Source: CAVUAN01 sp963739435
Lineage (GTDB): Bacteria; Acidobacteriota; Thermoanaerobaculia; UBA5066; Gp7-AA6
Direction of reading: 5' to 3'
Length of the DNA: 64,000 bases
Assembly: GCA_963739435.1 (NCBI GenBank)
Contig: CAVUAN010000016.1
Location: 186,001-250,000, forward strand
The first letter of the stretch is position 1. Every line of letters begins with the position of its first letter. The position numbers and the translations under genes are program-made. The notes under the pieces were generated by a model. It saw nothing but the letters and a program-made list of their open reading frames with translations. It ran no database searches and was not told where the DNA came from. Below are positions 43,326-53,529 of the stretch, in pieces.

Positions 43326-44369
43326 TTAACGACCAGCAGAACGAAGGAGCCCGGCACCACCGTGCGGCGCGGGCGGGGATTCTCGGGAGTCGGCGAGGGC
43401 GGAGGGCCGAACTGCGCCGTGGCGAGCACGATCGTGTGCGTCTTCTCGTCGAGGGCCATCGTCCGGGCGCCCTGCTGTGTGGCAACCGTCTCGACGACCT
43501 TGAAGGAGTCTTTTCCCGGCGCCTCGGCTTTCGCGATCGTCAGCGTACCGTCACCGCAGGAGGCGTAGGCGAGACTCGTGCCCGGATCGAAGGCGTTGGC
43601 GTCCACACCTTCGCCGATCGGGACCGAGGCGACGATCTTGCCTGTGGTCGCGTCCATGACCACCATGACCTTGCTGTGGCAGCCAGCAAACAGCCGCTTG
43701 TGCTCCCGGTCGATGGCGAGGCCTGTCGGCTCCTCGCAGGGTGACAGCGGCCAACGGTTCTCGACCGTCAGCTTCTTCGCGTCGATCGACCGTAACGATG
43801 TTCTTGTCCTCGATGTTCACGAAGACGCGGCCCGCATTGTCCGAGGCGGCGAACTCGGGCTTGCCGTCCAGTGCGATCGTTCCGGCCACCTCTCCCGTCG
43901 CCGCCTCGATCACCGTGGCGTTCGACGTCCGGCCATTGAACGCGAAGACGCGTTTGGTCGCCGGGTCATAGAGGATCGCGTCCGGGTTCTCTCCGGTCAC
44001 CTTGACGTCGGCGATCGTCTTCAAGGTCTTCGTGTCGAAGGTCGTGACGGTGTTCGAGCCCCCGTTCGACGTGAAGCCGCGGGAGAGCTCGGGGGCGATG
44101 GCGACGCCGTGGATGCCCTTGGTGTTCGCGTTTGAAAATTCTCCGACGGACGCGAGGGTGTCGGCGTCGAAGATCATGACGCGCGTCGAGCGCGGGATGT
44201 AGAGCCGGCGGGAAGCGCTGTCGAAGGTCAAGTAGTCCCAGCCGCCTTCGCCTCCGACCTCGACCTTTCGGACGACGCGGTGTCCGGGAGCCTCAGGAGG
44301 ACCGGCCGGCGCCGCCGAGGCGAGGAGCGCAAGGAGGGACCCGCCGATTACGAAATCTCGGAACTTCAT
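43322..44369 (-). CDS. YncE-like beta-propeller protein, one frameshift
   Basis: About 348 residues after repair. ATG 44369 with GGAGGTT upstream and a signal peptide ending SAAPAGPPEAPG. Repeated YVTN-type blades: GGWDYLTFDSASRRLYIPRS, GIHGVAIAPELSRGFTSNGGS, NPDAILYDPATKRVFAFNG, VMVVMDATTGKIVASVPIGEGVDA, AFDPGTSLAYASCGDG. The frame slips near 43787; dropping one base reads TVIDAKKLTVENRWPLSPCEEPTGL. Typically a secreted seven-blade propeller for protein or ligand binding. Its stop overlaps the start of the thioredoxin gene, so the two are coupled and may act together. Confidence 0.85.
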
Positions 44370-44461
44370 GCCAACCTCCAGCCTGAAGCGTATCCCAGGA
44401 GGCCTTCGGCGAAACCTTCTCCGGCAGGCGCCGTCTCCGGATCTGAAAGGAGTCCTTCCCC

Positions 44462-45112
44462 ATGAGCCGAAGCACACCGATCCTTCTCGGCCTTCTCCTT
44501 CTTGCGCCTGCCGGGGCGCTGTCCGCCTCCGACGGGCCGGACGACAAGCAAATCGTCATCCGCGACGGAGAGGTCGTCCGGCTCGACGGCATCGGCGGGC
44601 CGACCGTCATCCGCGTCGACGGCCATTCCCGGAGGGGCTACCTCGGCGTTCGCCCCATGGAGCTGACGCCCGATCTGCGGGTTCACTATGGAGCGCCGCG
44701 GGATGCGGGCGTTTTGATCGGCGAGGTCGAAACCGACAGCCCGGCGGCCAAAGCGGGACTCCAGGTCGGCGACATCGTCACGGCCGCCGACGGCGAGAAG
44801 ATCGATTCACCCTCCGACCTCTCCCGGGCCATGCGCCGCAAGAAGGCCGGCGACAAGGTCGGGCTCGATGTCCTTCGCGACAAAGCCGTCAAGCACCTCG
44901 AGGCGACGGTCGGCGAGCGCAAGGGCAGCGAGATGGCCTGGGGCGAGATGCTTCCGCGCAAGCAGAGCCGAAGCATCGTGATCCCCGACTTCGAGATCCA
45001 TGGGCTCGAATCGCTCGACTCGCTCGACTCGCCCGACCGCGAGCGCCTGATGGAGCGACTTCAGGAGCTCGAAAAGCGGCTGAAGGAAATCGAAAAGAAG
45101 CTGAGCCGCTAG
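44462..45112 (+). CDS. Secreted PDZ-domain protein with C-terminal coiled coil
   Basis: 216 residues: signal peptide ending GALSASDGP, then a PDZ domain (RRGYLGVRPMELTP, GVLIGEVETDSPAAKAGLQVGDIVTAADGEKIDSPSDLSRAM across its strands), a short linker, and a Glu/Lys/Leu coiled coil (MERLQELEKRLKEIEKKLSR). No protease domain, so it probably binds protein C-termini as an adaptor. SLDSLDSPDRERL gives a small repeat before the coil. Divergent from the propeller gene. Confidence 0.85.
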   Translation: MSRSTPILLGLLLLAPAGALSASDGPDDKQIVIRDGEVVRLDGIGGPTVIRVDGHSRRGYLGVRPMELTPDLRVHYGAPRDAGVLIGEVETDSPAAKAGLQVGDIVTAADGEKIDSPSDLSRAMRRKKAGDKVGLDVLRDKAVKHLEATVGERKGSEMAWGEMLPRKQSRSIVIPDFEIHGLESLDSLDSPDRERLMERLQELEKRLKEIEKKLSR

Positions 45113-45126
45113 GGGTTCTCCACCCT

Positions 45127-45207
45127 GTCATCTTGAGGAGCGAAGCGACGTGAGGATCTGCCCCGGCCCGAGCGCCAAACAGATCCCTCGGCTGCGCTCG
45201 GGATGAC
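45127..45207. repeat. REP-like palindromic intergenic repeat
   Basis: Left arm GTCATCTTGAGGAGCGAAGC at 45127 and right arm ending CTGCGCTCGGGATGAC at 45207 are imperfect inverted complements that also pair through GAGGATCTG and CAGATCCCTC. This GTCATCCTGAG-GCGAAGC...GGATCT type of palindrome is a widely dispersed intergenic element in many environmental bacteria. Only one copy is seen here; it can fold into a long hairpin after the PDZ gene. Confidence 0.75.
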
Positions 45208-45219
45208 TGCAGCGAGGCT

Positions 45220-45510
45220 CTACAAGTCCAGGTCGGCGAGGCGGTCGTAGAGGGTGGGGTCGAGGCCGAAGCGGCGGTCCCGGTGGCGGCGCCGGTCGGG
45301 GGAGTCGCGGCGCAGGCCTCCCCGCTTTTCACCCGGTACGTTTGTCAAACGGTTGGGGCCGCGCCGATCGGGCTGCATGCGCCGCGGCAGGCCCCCGCGC
45401 CGCGCGTGGTGCCGGCGCTCCTTGCCAGGCTCGAAAGGCTCGAAAGCCTCCGGCCCGGCCGGCCGGACCGGGTTCACCTGGGTGGTGCGGAGAACGATGC
45501 GCTTACCCAT
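45220..45510 (-). CDS. Small Arg-rich protein, hypothetical
   Basis: 96 residues, starting MGKRIVLRTTQVNPVRPAGP with GAAGG a few bases upstream, very rich in Arg/His/Pro (PGKERRHHARRGGLPRR), and ending TLYDRLADLDL. The acidic-hydrophobic C-terminus and the start context look like a real gene, but the composition could also arise from GC-rich noncoding DNA. No family recognised. Confidence 0.4.
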   Translation of the reverse strand: MGKRIVLRTTQVNPVRPAGPEAFEPFEPGKERRHHARRGGLPRRMQPDRRGPNRLTNVPGEKRGGLRRDSPDRRRHRDRRFGLDPTLYDRLADLDL

Positions 45511-45543
45511 ATCGACCTTCGATCATACCTCCGCCGGCAACCC

Positions 45544-48500
45544 TCAGGGGGTACGGGGAGGGACGACATGGGTTCCGCGGGGGCGGTGCGCGGCCGGCGT
45601 GATCGGCGCCTCGGGGGCGGATGCGGGGGCTGGCGTGCACGCGCCCGGCAGCCGGACGCTCGTCACGGAGATCGTGTCGAGGTAGAAGCCCTCGTACTCC
45701 GCCCCCGGATCCGACGTGAAGCGCCAGCGGATGCGCACCGTCTTTCCGTCGTAGGCAGGCGAAAGGGGCGACCGGTATTGGACCCAGGGCGTCAGGGCGT
45801 CGTTGTTGGTGGGACCGGTGAAGGCGCCCTGCGTCGCCGGGTAGTTGCAGCCATTGCCCAGCGTCTGCGCGAGCGTGTTGCCGTAGCCGCCGTCGGGCGG
45901 AAGGTCTGCCCATGTCGCGCCGCTGTCCGAGGAGATCTCGACGACGACGCCGTCCCATTCAAACTCGTTGTTGTACCGGGCCGAGTACGTCAGGGCAGAG
46001 CCCGTTCCCAGAGTCAGGTCCGGCGTCGTCACCGCGGCGCATGTGTTGGGCGGGTACGTCCCCACCTCGGGGCCAAAGTGGTAGGACCGCGAGCCCGCTT
46101 GCGCCTGCCTGGTCGATACCTGCCAGGGCGGCTCGGCGTGGAGAAAAGCCCCGGTGTCGCCGCCGTCGTCTGTCCACGTGCCGAGAGCTCCCGGCGATCC
46201 GGATGGCGTCGCGAAGGCCCGGGTGAGGTTGGATTCCTCGTTGCCTCCGTGGGGGCCCGATCCTCCCGCCGTCGCGTCTTCGGCGCGAACGACGTAGTAG
46301 TAGGTCGAGCCCGAGAGCAGCCGCATCGTCGTTGTAGCCGAGGAGGGAAGTCGTGGCGACGAGCGAGGCCGGCGAGGGCGTGAAGTCCGAGACGGTCGAT
46401 CGGTAGACGTTGTACGAGACGGCGGGGCCGGCCGCGCAATGAGCGCTCGCCGCCGCCCAGGCGAGCTGGATCCGGCAGCGAGATCCCCGGGGCCGACGCC
46501 GATGCCACGCCCGCAAACGTCGGCAGGAGGTCGCAGCGCCCGAAGGCGTCAGGCGTGACGCAGGCCGAGGCCGGGCCCTCGCCGCAGTTGTCGACACCCC
46601 GCACCCGGTAGGAGTACGTCTGCCCGCCTTCGGCGCGCGTGTCGGTGAACGTCGATCCGGAGGCCGTCCCGACGAGCTGGAAGTTCTGGATTCCCGCCGA
46701 GCAGTCGCCCGATGCCCGATAGATCTGGGTGCCGTGCGAGCCGGGCGCCAGCGTCCAGGAAAGGTCGGCGCCCATCACCGGATTGCTCGCGGCCGTCAGA
46801 CCCGTCGGCGCGGCGGTCACCGCCGTCGCGACATCCGGCCCCGGAGACGACGAGCGCGTAGCCCTGCCGGTTCGTGTAGGTCCGGCCGTTGCCCGGCACG
46901 GCGGCCGCCGTCACGGTGACCGTGTAGGTCCCCGCGGCGGGAGACGTCAGGCGGACGTGCTCGACGCTGTTGCGCGTGTCCGCCGTCCCTCCCGTCACGG
47001 ACACTCCCGACCCGTTGAAGACGTTGCCCTGATACGTGTTCGTGCCGTCCGAGACCGTGAGGTTGAGGTTGTTGACGAGCGTCACGGCGGTGCCGGGCGT
47101 CGCCTCGGGATCGAACCAGACGAGCGTCGCGCGGAACTCCTGTCCGGCCGCGACGGAGACGGTGTAGCTGTTGGACTGGCCGGTCGTCAGTCCCTGGGTA
47201 TTGGCGAGATTCCAGACGCGCAGGCTGCGGGCGTCGCCGGCAAAGAACAGGTTGTTGTCGAGAAAGACGCGGCCCCAGCCGTAGTTTCCGTCGCCGAAGG
47301 TGCCGAGCGGCAACGCGCCGTTGATGAGCACGGCCTTGACCAGCGGGGCAGACGGCTCGAAAGAGTTGGACGCCGTCGGCGTGCCTGTCGGATAGAAGCC
47401 GGCCGCGAAATACTCGCGCACGAGGGCCGCGACGCCCGCGGCCGTCGGGCACGAGAAGGACGTGCCGTTCAGACCCTTCGTGCCGCAGTTGGCGTCGGTG
47501 TGGCTCGCGGTGCCCGCGGCCGAGACCGTCGCCACTCCCGGCGCCATGAGGTCCGGCTTGACGCGCCCATCCGCCGTCGGGCCGCGGCTCGAGAACGAGG
47601 CGACCGCAGTGGAGTTCCCGTGGCCGAGCGCGCCGACAGAAATCACGTTCTTTCCGTTGGCGGGAGAGCCGATCGTGGTCTGGTCGGGGCCGTCGTTGCC
47701 GGCCGCGAAAAAGAGCGCCATCTCTTCATGGTCGAAGAGGAACTGATCCGCCGCCCGGTCGGTCGAATCGTAGGTACCGTCTGCGTTGGAGCCGCCATAG
47801 GAGTCCGAATGAATGCGTGCTCCTCCGGACAAGGCCTGGAGGTACAGCGGTATGGGGTTGTCGGCTCCGTCCAGGCAGCCGTCCTGGTCGTTGCCGATGT
47901 CCTGGAACAGGATTTGAGCGTTGGGAGCCATGCCGTCGCCCACGTCGACGCCGGGATGGGAAGCCGTCGAGCGCGTCGCGTAGTTGTCTCCCGCGACGGA
48001 CTCCCGTGGTGTGAGTTCCGTGAAAGGCGTTGGGGCTGGTGTCGCAGGTCGCGTTGTTGTCGTAGGCGGTGGCGCCGGGCTGGACCCAGTAGCCGATGAC
48101 CTTTTTCCCTGGGAAGAGCGTTCCCGGTGGTCGGGGGCACAGTCGTTTCCGCGTCCGTGACGTCCGAGGCCGCGGAGCCGTAGCGGAAGAAGCACATGTC
48201 CGAGTCGAGGCCCGAATCGGCCACGGCGATGATCTGCCCCGTCCCGGTGATGCCGTGGTTGAAGATCGTGCAGCTCGTGCAGTCGCCGGCGGACAGGACC
48301 GTCGCCGCGTTCGACTGCATCGGGGCGAGGGCGTCGTTGTTGAGAACCCGCATCGGCGAATAGGGCTCGAGCCAGACCGTGCCGTCGAGGGTGGATGCCG
48401 CGGACACGAAGGCTGCGCGCGCCGAGTCCGGCACGACGAAGCGAAGCCTCGGCCAACGGTCCTCCGGGAAACGCCGAGTCTCGATTGCCTCGGGGAATTG

Positions 48501-49038
48501 CGCCGAGAGCTCGTCGGCGACGGCCTCGAGAGAGGCGTCAGGGAAAAGAACGACGGTCAGCTCCGGCCGCGGGTCTTGGACGAGCGCCCAGAGCCGCGGA
48601 TGCACCTTGTAGCCCGGGGCGTACGGACCGATCCAGCGAACCGCCGGGCTCGCGGAGAGCAGCGCTGCGCTTCGCGCGGTCAGCTTCACCTGGAACGCGT
48701 TGTCCGGGACATAGCCAAAGAAACGCACGCCTGCGCTTTCGAGCCGCGCCTTCTCGGCGAGCGCGCCCGGCGCAAACTGCACGAGGCCGTACTCCCCCGC
48801 TGCGACAGCCGGAAGGCCGACGGACGAGAAGTCCGGCGCCTTCGCCGACGGATCGAAGGCCATCGACTGCAGGAAGATGTACGACCCGTCGCGCGGCAGG
48901 ACGGAGATCTCGTCGGGGGCGAGCATGCCGGGGAACGACGGGCTCCGGGGCCGGCCCGGGCTGGGCCGAAAGCCGCGCCGCGGCCAGAAAGAAGGCCAGC
49001 GCGCCGAGAACCCGGCCCCTTCCCGGCGATCTGCGCAT
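45544..49038 (-). CDS. Secreted subtilisin-like (S8) serine peptidase with C-terminal beta domains; about six frameshifts
   Basis: Roughly 1,160 residues across three frames. Signal peptide from ATG 49038 (VLGALAFFLAAARLSAQ). An inhibitor-like prodomain is followed by the S8 catalytic triad: Asp in IIAVADSGLDSDM, His in NAFHGTHTTGV, Ser in LNGTSFSCPTAAGVAALV, with FFAAGNDGPD as oxyanion region. Then a P-domain-like region (FRATLVWFDPEATPGTAVTLVNNLNL), a fibronectin III-like domain (APTGLTAASNPVMGADLSWT) and a jelly-roll-like C-terminus. Frame slips lie near 48939, 48121, 47999, 46840, 46484 and 46321; each is repaired by removing one base. Secreted protein degradation. Confidence 0.85.
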
Positions 49039-49045
49039 CTTCTGG

Positions 49046-49053
49046 ATTATAAA
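49046..49053. promoter_or_regulatory. Overlapping divergent -10 elements, likely leaderless in both directions
   Basis: The 23 bp between the peptidase ATG (49038, minus) and the hydrolase GTG (49062, plus) contain ATTATAAA. Minus strand: TATAAT (49051-49046) ends 7 nt before the ATG. Plus strand: TATAAA (49048-49053) ends 8 nt before the GTG. No room for ribosome sites. -35 matches are poor. Confidence 0.5.
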
Positions 49054-49061
49054 GTTGCCGC

Positions 49062-49683
49062 GTGGCCCAGGAATTCCTCTTTGATGGCCCCGCCGAGGCT
49101 CGGCTGACGCTGGTCCTCGCTCACGGCGCGGGCGGGCCCATGGACTCACCCTTCATGGCAAAGGTGGCCGCGGGTGTGGCGAGGAGCGGCTGGCGCGTGG
49201 CGCGCTTCGAGTTTCCGTACATGCGCGCCCGGCGGACGGACGGAAAGCGGGGGGCGCCGGACCGGGGACCCGTCCTGCGCGAATCCTGGCTCGACACAAT
49301 CGAGAAGCTCGGCGGCAACCGGACAGCTCGTCATCGGCGGCAAGTCCATGGGCGGGCGAATCGCGAGCATGGTCGCGGATGAAGCCGGCGTGCGCGGCCT
49401 CGTGTGCCTCGGCTACCCGTTCCACCCTCCGGGCAAACCCGCTCAGTTACGCACGGCCCACCTGGCCGCACTCGCGACCCCGGCTCTCTTCGTACAGGGC
49501 GAGCGCGACGCTTTCGGAACGCGCGACGACGTCGCCCAATACACCCTCTCCCCTTCGATCCGCGTCGTCTGGATGGAAGCCGGCGACCACTCCTTCAAGC
49601 CCCCCGCCCGCTCCGGCCACACCGAAGCCGGCAACCTCGAGAAAGCCATCGCCGCCGTGGCCGACTTCCTGGCGTCCCTCTAG
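49062..49683 (+). CDS. Alpha/beta hydrolase, Tex30/KANL3-like, one frameshift
   Basis: About 206 residues after repair; GTG start at 49062. LTLVLAHGAGGPMDSPFM gives the oxyanion region, VIGGKSMGGRIASM the nucleophile elbow Ser, FVQGERDAFGT the acid, and GDHSFKP the His, which is the signature of the Tex30/KANL3 hydrolase family. The frame slips near 49318 (a base too many in GGCGGCAACC). Substrate unknown. Its stop codon shares the palindrome CTAG with the converging gene at 49680. Confidence 0.85.
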
Positions 49684-49994
49684 CTGGTTTTGATGACCTC
49701 CGTGTCGATGGCGTCCTTGGGCGGTCCGGCCTTTCCCTGGCCCCGGGTGACGAAGAAGATCGCGGCAGTCCAGGTGGGGACGAGGTCGAGGCCCGGCACG
49801 AGCTCGACGAGGAAGGACGGCAGGAAGGCCCAGTGCCACCCGACGAGCGCAAGCATCGCAACTGCGACGAACGCGTCGAGAGCGTCATCCCAGGGCGACG
49901 CCAGCCCCGGGGCAAAGGCCGGAAACACGACGATCTGAAGGAAATCTGCGGCAATCGCGATCGCGCGGGCGGCCTTCACCCGGGCAGGCGTCAT
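49680..49994 (-). CDS. Small membrane protein
   Basis: 104 residues with two or three helices (RAIAIAADFLQIVVFPAFAPGL, DDALDAFVAVAMLALVGWHWAFLPSFLVEL, TWTAAIFFVTRG). DDALDAFVAVAMLALVGWHW and LVPGLDLVPTWT are conserved in many acidobacterial and proteobacterial hypothetical membrane proteins. Overlaps the hydrolase stop by CTAG. Confidence 0.68.
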   Translation of the reverse strand: MTPARVKAARAIAIAADFLQIVVFPAFAPGLASPWDDALDAFVAVAMLALVGWHWAFLPSFLVELVPGLDLVPTWTAAIFFVTRGQGKAGPPKDAIDTEVIKTS

Positions 49995-50053
49995 GGCTAC
50001 CGAGTCTACCGCCTTGGGAATGCAGGCCTTGGGGGCGCGCGTTCTGACAGGCG

Positions 50054-50990
50054 ATGGTCCGGGTGCGTCATTCCGCGAGCCTCTTCCTGGTCCTCCTGGC
50101 GTCGACTGGATTGGCGGCCGCCCAGACGGAACCCTCCCCCGCCCCGCCGCCGGCGACCGAACCGCAGCCCGCCGTCCGGCCTCTGCCGGACGTCCGGGAG
50201 TTCCTCGAGCACGTCCGCGAGAACCTGCGCAGCGACAGCACCCTGCTGAGCGACTACACGTTCACGGAAAAGAACACGGAGCTGCGGCTCGATTCCAAGG
50301 GCGGCGTCAAGAAGTCGAAGACCGCCACCTACGAGGTGTATCCCTCCGACGCGCCCGGCAAGATGTACCGGCGGCTGGTCGCCCGCGATGGAAAGCCGCT
50401 CGACGAGAAGGAGCTCGCCGCCCAGGACAAGGAGCAGGAGGCGCGCTCGGAGCGCCGGAGGCTGAATCTCGAGAACGAGTCGGCGGAGGCACGGGAAACG
50501 CGCATCGCGAAGGAAGAGAGCGAAGAAGAAGAAGGAACGGGAGATCGTGGACGAGCTGTTCCTGATGGACGAGCTCGTCATGGAGGGCCGGGAATCCATC
50601 GACGACCGGAGCACGATCCTCATCTCGTTCAAGCCCCGGCCCGGGTACAAGTCCGCTTCCGAGGATGCCCGGGCGCTACAAAAGCTGGCTGGCCGCGCCT
50701 GGGTGGACGAAGAGAACTACCAGGTCGTCAAGATCGAGGCGGCGCTGCTCGACAGTCTCGGGGTCGGGCCCGGAGGCGTCGTCCGGCTCCAGAAGGGCGC
50801 GCAGGCATACTTCGAGCGCCGCCGCGTGAACAACGAGATCTGGCTGCCGGCGCGGGCCCGCTTCACGGGCGCCGCCAAGGCGCTCTTCTTCGTCCTCGGG
50901 CGCGTGGACGTCCAGAGCGAGTACGGCGACTACAAGAAGTTCTCCGTCTCGACCTCCGAGTCCATCTCCGCCCAAAAGACCTCCGACTAG
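50054..50990 (+). CDS. Secreted protein with LolA-like C-terminal domain, one frameshift
   Basis: About 311 residues. Signal peptide ending GLAAAQTEP. The N-terminal half has VREFLEHVRENLRSDSTLLSDYTFTEKN and a highly charged helix (DKEQEARSERRRLNLENE). After a slip near 50530 (in a GAA/AAG run) the frame continues KKKEREIVDELFLMDELV, then STILISFKPRPGYK, GRAWVDEENYQVVKIEAALLD and FVLGRVDVQSEYGDYKKFSV, typical of outer-membrane lipoprotein-sorting-like proteins. Function unknown. Confidence 0.75.
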
Positions 50991-51236
50991 CCCCCCGGAC
51001 CCACGGGTCTCTCACCGTAACAACCGCCTCAGGGAGAGCCCCGGCGGCGGGCCGCCTCCCGGAGGAGGACTGAGCGAGGGAGCAAGGCAAGAAGCTGCTA
51101 GTGCACTCCGAAGACTGCGACCGAGCGACGAGCGAGGGTCCACTGCTCCTCCTGGCAGCCTGACCCGAGCGTGCCTCCGAGGGAGGCGGCCCGTCGTCGG
51201 GGCGACTTGACTCGAGGAGCTATAAACTCGCCCGTC
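50991..51236. other. 246-bp intergenic region
   Basis: No coding sequence or tRNA is seen. It holds several GC-rich imperfect palindromes and, at 51221-51226, TATAAA ending 10 nt before the peptidase ATG (51237), the best promoter candidate, again leaving almost no leader. Confidence 0.5.
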
Positions 51237-53521
51237 ATGCGCTACTCAAAACGCCTCCTGGTCCTCGGCTTCATCGGCCTCGTCCTCACCCTTGCCCGGC
51301 CCGTTCCGGCAGGGCCGCCCGGTTCCGCAGCCGTCCGACGAGCTCCAGCCGCTTCTCAAGCGCATCTTCGCCTCGAAGGAGTTCGCGCCGAAGCGCTTCG
51401 GTCCCGCCCGGTGGATCGACGGCGGCCGCGCCTACACGACCCTCGAAAGCTCGGCCGAGGCGGAGGGCGGCCGCGACATCGTCCGCTACGACACCGCGAC
51501 CGGCGAGAAGCGCGTCCTCGTCTCGGCCGCAAAGCTCGTCCCGGCAGGCGAGAAGAAGCCTCTTTCGATTGACGACTACTCCTGGTCGAAGGACGGCCAG
51601 AAGCTGCTCGTCTTCACCAACACGAAGAAGGTCTGGCGCGAGAACACGCGCGGCGACTACTGGGTTCTCGACCTGCCGGACGGACGCTTGAAGAAGCTCG
51701 GCGGCGACGCGCCCGCCTCGTCCCTGATGTTCGCCAAGTTCTCGCCCGACGGCGGGCGGGCCGGCTACGTGCGCGCCAACAACATCTATGTCGAGGACCT
51801 CGCGACCGGGTCGATCACGCAGCTCACGGCCGACGGCTCGGCGACGATCGTCAACGGCACGTCCGACTGGGTCTACGAGGAGGAGTTCGGCCTGCGCGAC
51901 GCCTTCCGCTTCAGCCCCGACGGCAAGTGGATCGCGTTCTGGCGGTTCGACACGAGCGGCGTCGGGAGCTTTTCGCTCATCAACGACACGGACGGGATCT
52001 ATCCCACGGTGACGACGATCCCGTACCCCAAGGCCGGCACGACCAACTCGGCCGTCAAGATCGGCGTCGTCTCCGCTGCGGGCGGGGCCGCCCGCTTCCT
52101 CGAGCTGCCGGGCGACCCGCGCAACACCTACGTCCCCCGCATGGACTGGGCCGGCAACTCCGAGGAGCTCGTCCTTCAGCAATTGAACCGCCTGCAGAAC
52201 ACCAACGACGTCTGGATCGCCGACGCGCGGACGGGCACGGTGCGCAAGCTCCTGCGCGAACAGGATGCGGCATGGGTCGACATCCTGGACGAGTTCCGCT
52301 GGTCGAGCGGCGGCAAGGAGCTTCTCTGGCTCTGCGAGCGGGACGGCTGGCGCAGGGTCTACGCGGTCTCACGGGATGGCGCGACGCGGCCCGTCTCGCC
52401 GGCGAAGGTCGACGTCGTCTCTATCGCTGCGCGTGGACGACCGGGGAGAATGGCTCTACGTCATCGCATCGCCCGACGACGCCACGCACCGCTTCCTCTA
52501 CCGGGCCCGCTGGACGGCCGGGGAAAGCCGGAGCGCGTGACGCCAAAGGACGCGACCGGCAACCACGCGTATGACGATCTCTCCGGACGGGGCGTATGCC
52601 TTTCACACCTTCTCCTCGTTCGACCGGCCGCCGGTGACCGAGCTCGTGCGGCTGCCCGGGCACGAGGTCGTGCGCATGCTCGAAGACAATGCGGCGCTCG
52701 CGAAGGCGGCCGAGCCGTTCGCGCAGCCCCTGTCGAGTTCTTCAAGGTGGAGGTCGGCGGCGGCGTCACGCTCGACGGCTGGATGATCAAGCCGCCGGAC
52801 TTCGATCCGGCCAGGAAGTACCCGCTCTTGATCTACGTCTATGGCGAGCCCGCCGGCACGACGGTCGTGGACGGCTGGGGCGGCAGCCGCTCTCTCTTTC
52901 ACCGGGCGCTCACCCGCGCCGGGTACATCGTCGCGAGCGTCGACAACCGCGGCACGCCGGCGCCCAAGGGACGGGCCTGGCGCAAGATCGTCTACGGCAC
53001 CGTGGGGGTCCTCTCGTCCGAGGAGCAGACGGCAGCGGTCAAGGCACTGCTGGCCGCGCGGCCGTACCTCGACGCCGAGCGCGTGGGTGTCTGGGGCTGG
53101 AGCGGCGGCGGCTCGAACACGCTGAACCTCATGTTCCGCTCGCCGGACGTCTATCAGGTGGGCATGGCGGTCGCGCCGGTGCCGGACCAGCGCCTCTACG
53201 ACACGATCTACCAGGAGCGGTACATGGGCCTCCCGCAGGACAACGCCGAGGGATACAAGGTCGGCTCGCCCATCAACGTTCGCGGAGGGCCTCAAGGGAC
53301 ACCTGCTGATCGTCCACGGCACGGGCGACGACAACGTCCACTTCCAGGGAACGGAGAAGCTCGTCAACCGCTTGATCGCGCTCGGCAAGCCCTTCGACTT
53401 CATGGATTATCCCAACCGCAGCCACTCGATCTCGGAGGGAGAGGGCACGTCGCTTCACATCCACTCTCTTCTGGCCCGATACCTCCTGGAGTACCTGCCG
53501 CCCGGCCCCCGTCCGAGGTAG
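51237..53521 (+). CDS. Dipeptidyl peptidase IV-like S9 peptidase, about six frameshifts
   Basis: About 760 residues. Signal peptide MRYSKRLLVLGFIGLVLT; N-terminal eight-blade propeller of DPP-IV type (DIVRYDTATGEKRVLVSAAKLVP, YWVLDLPDGRLKKLGG, GTSDWVYEEEFGLRDAFRFSPDGKWIAFWRFD split by turns), then the catalytic domain with Ser in GVWGWSGGGSNTL, Asp in VHGTGDDNVHF and His in NRSHSISEGEG. DWVYEEEF is the DPP-IV Glu motif that binds the substrate N-terminus. Slips near 51319, 52431, 52521, 52571, 52733 and 53277. Cleaves N-terminal dipeptides, probably after Pro, in the periplasm. Confidence 0.88.
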
Positions 53522-53529
53522 TCAGCGGT

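Noticed and set aside
43322..43666. Separate 114-residue gene downstream of the beta-propeller
   Set aside because: It is the C-terminal blades of the same propeller after the slip at 43787.
46321..49038. Frameshifts in the S8 peptidase as programmed frameshifting or phase variation
   Set aside because: Six slips at unrelated sequences, mostly not repeats, and the same kind of slips hit neighbouring genes; consensus errors explain them better.
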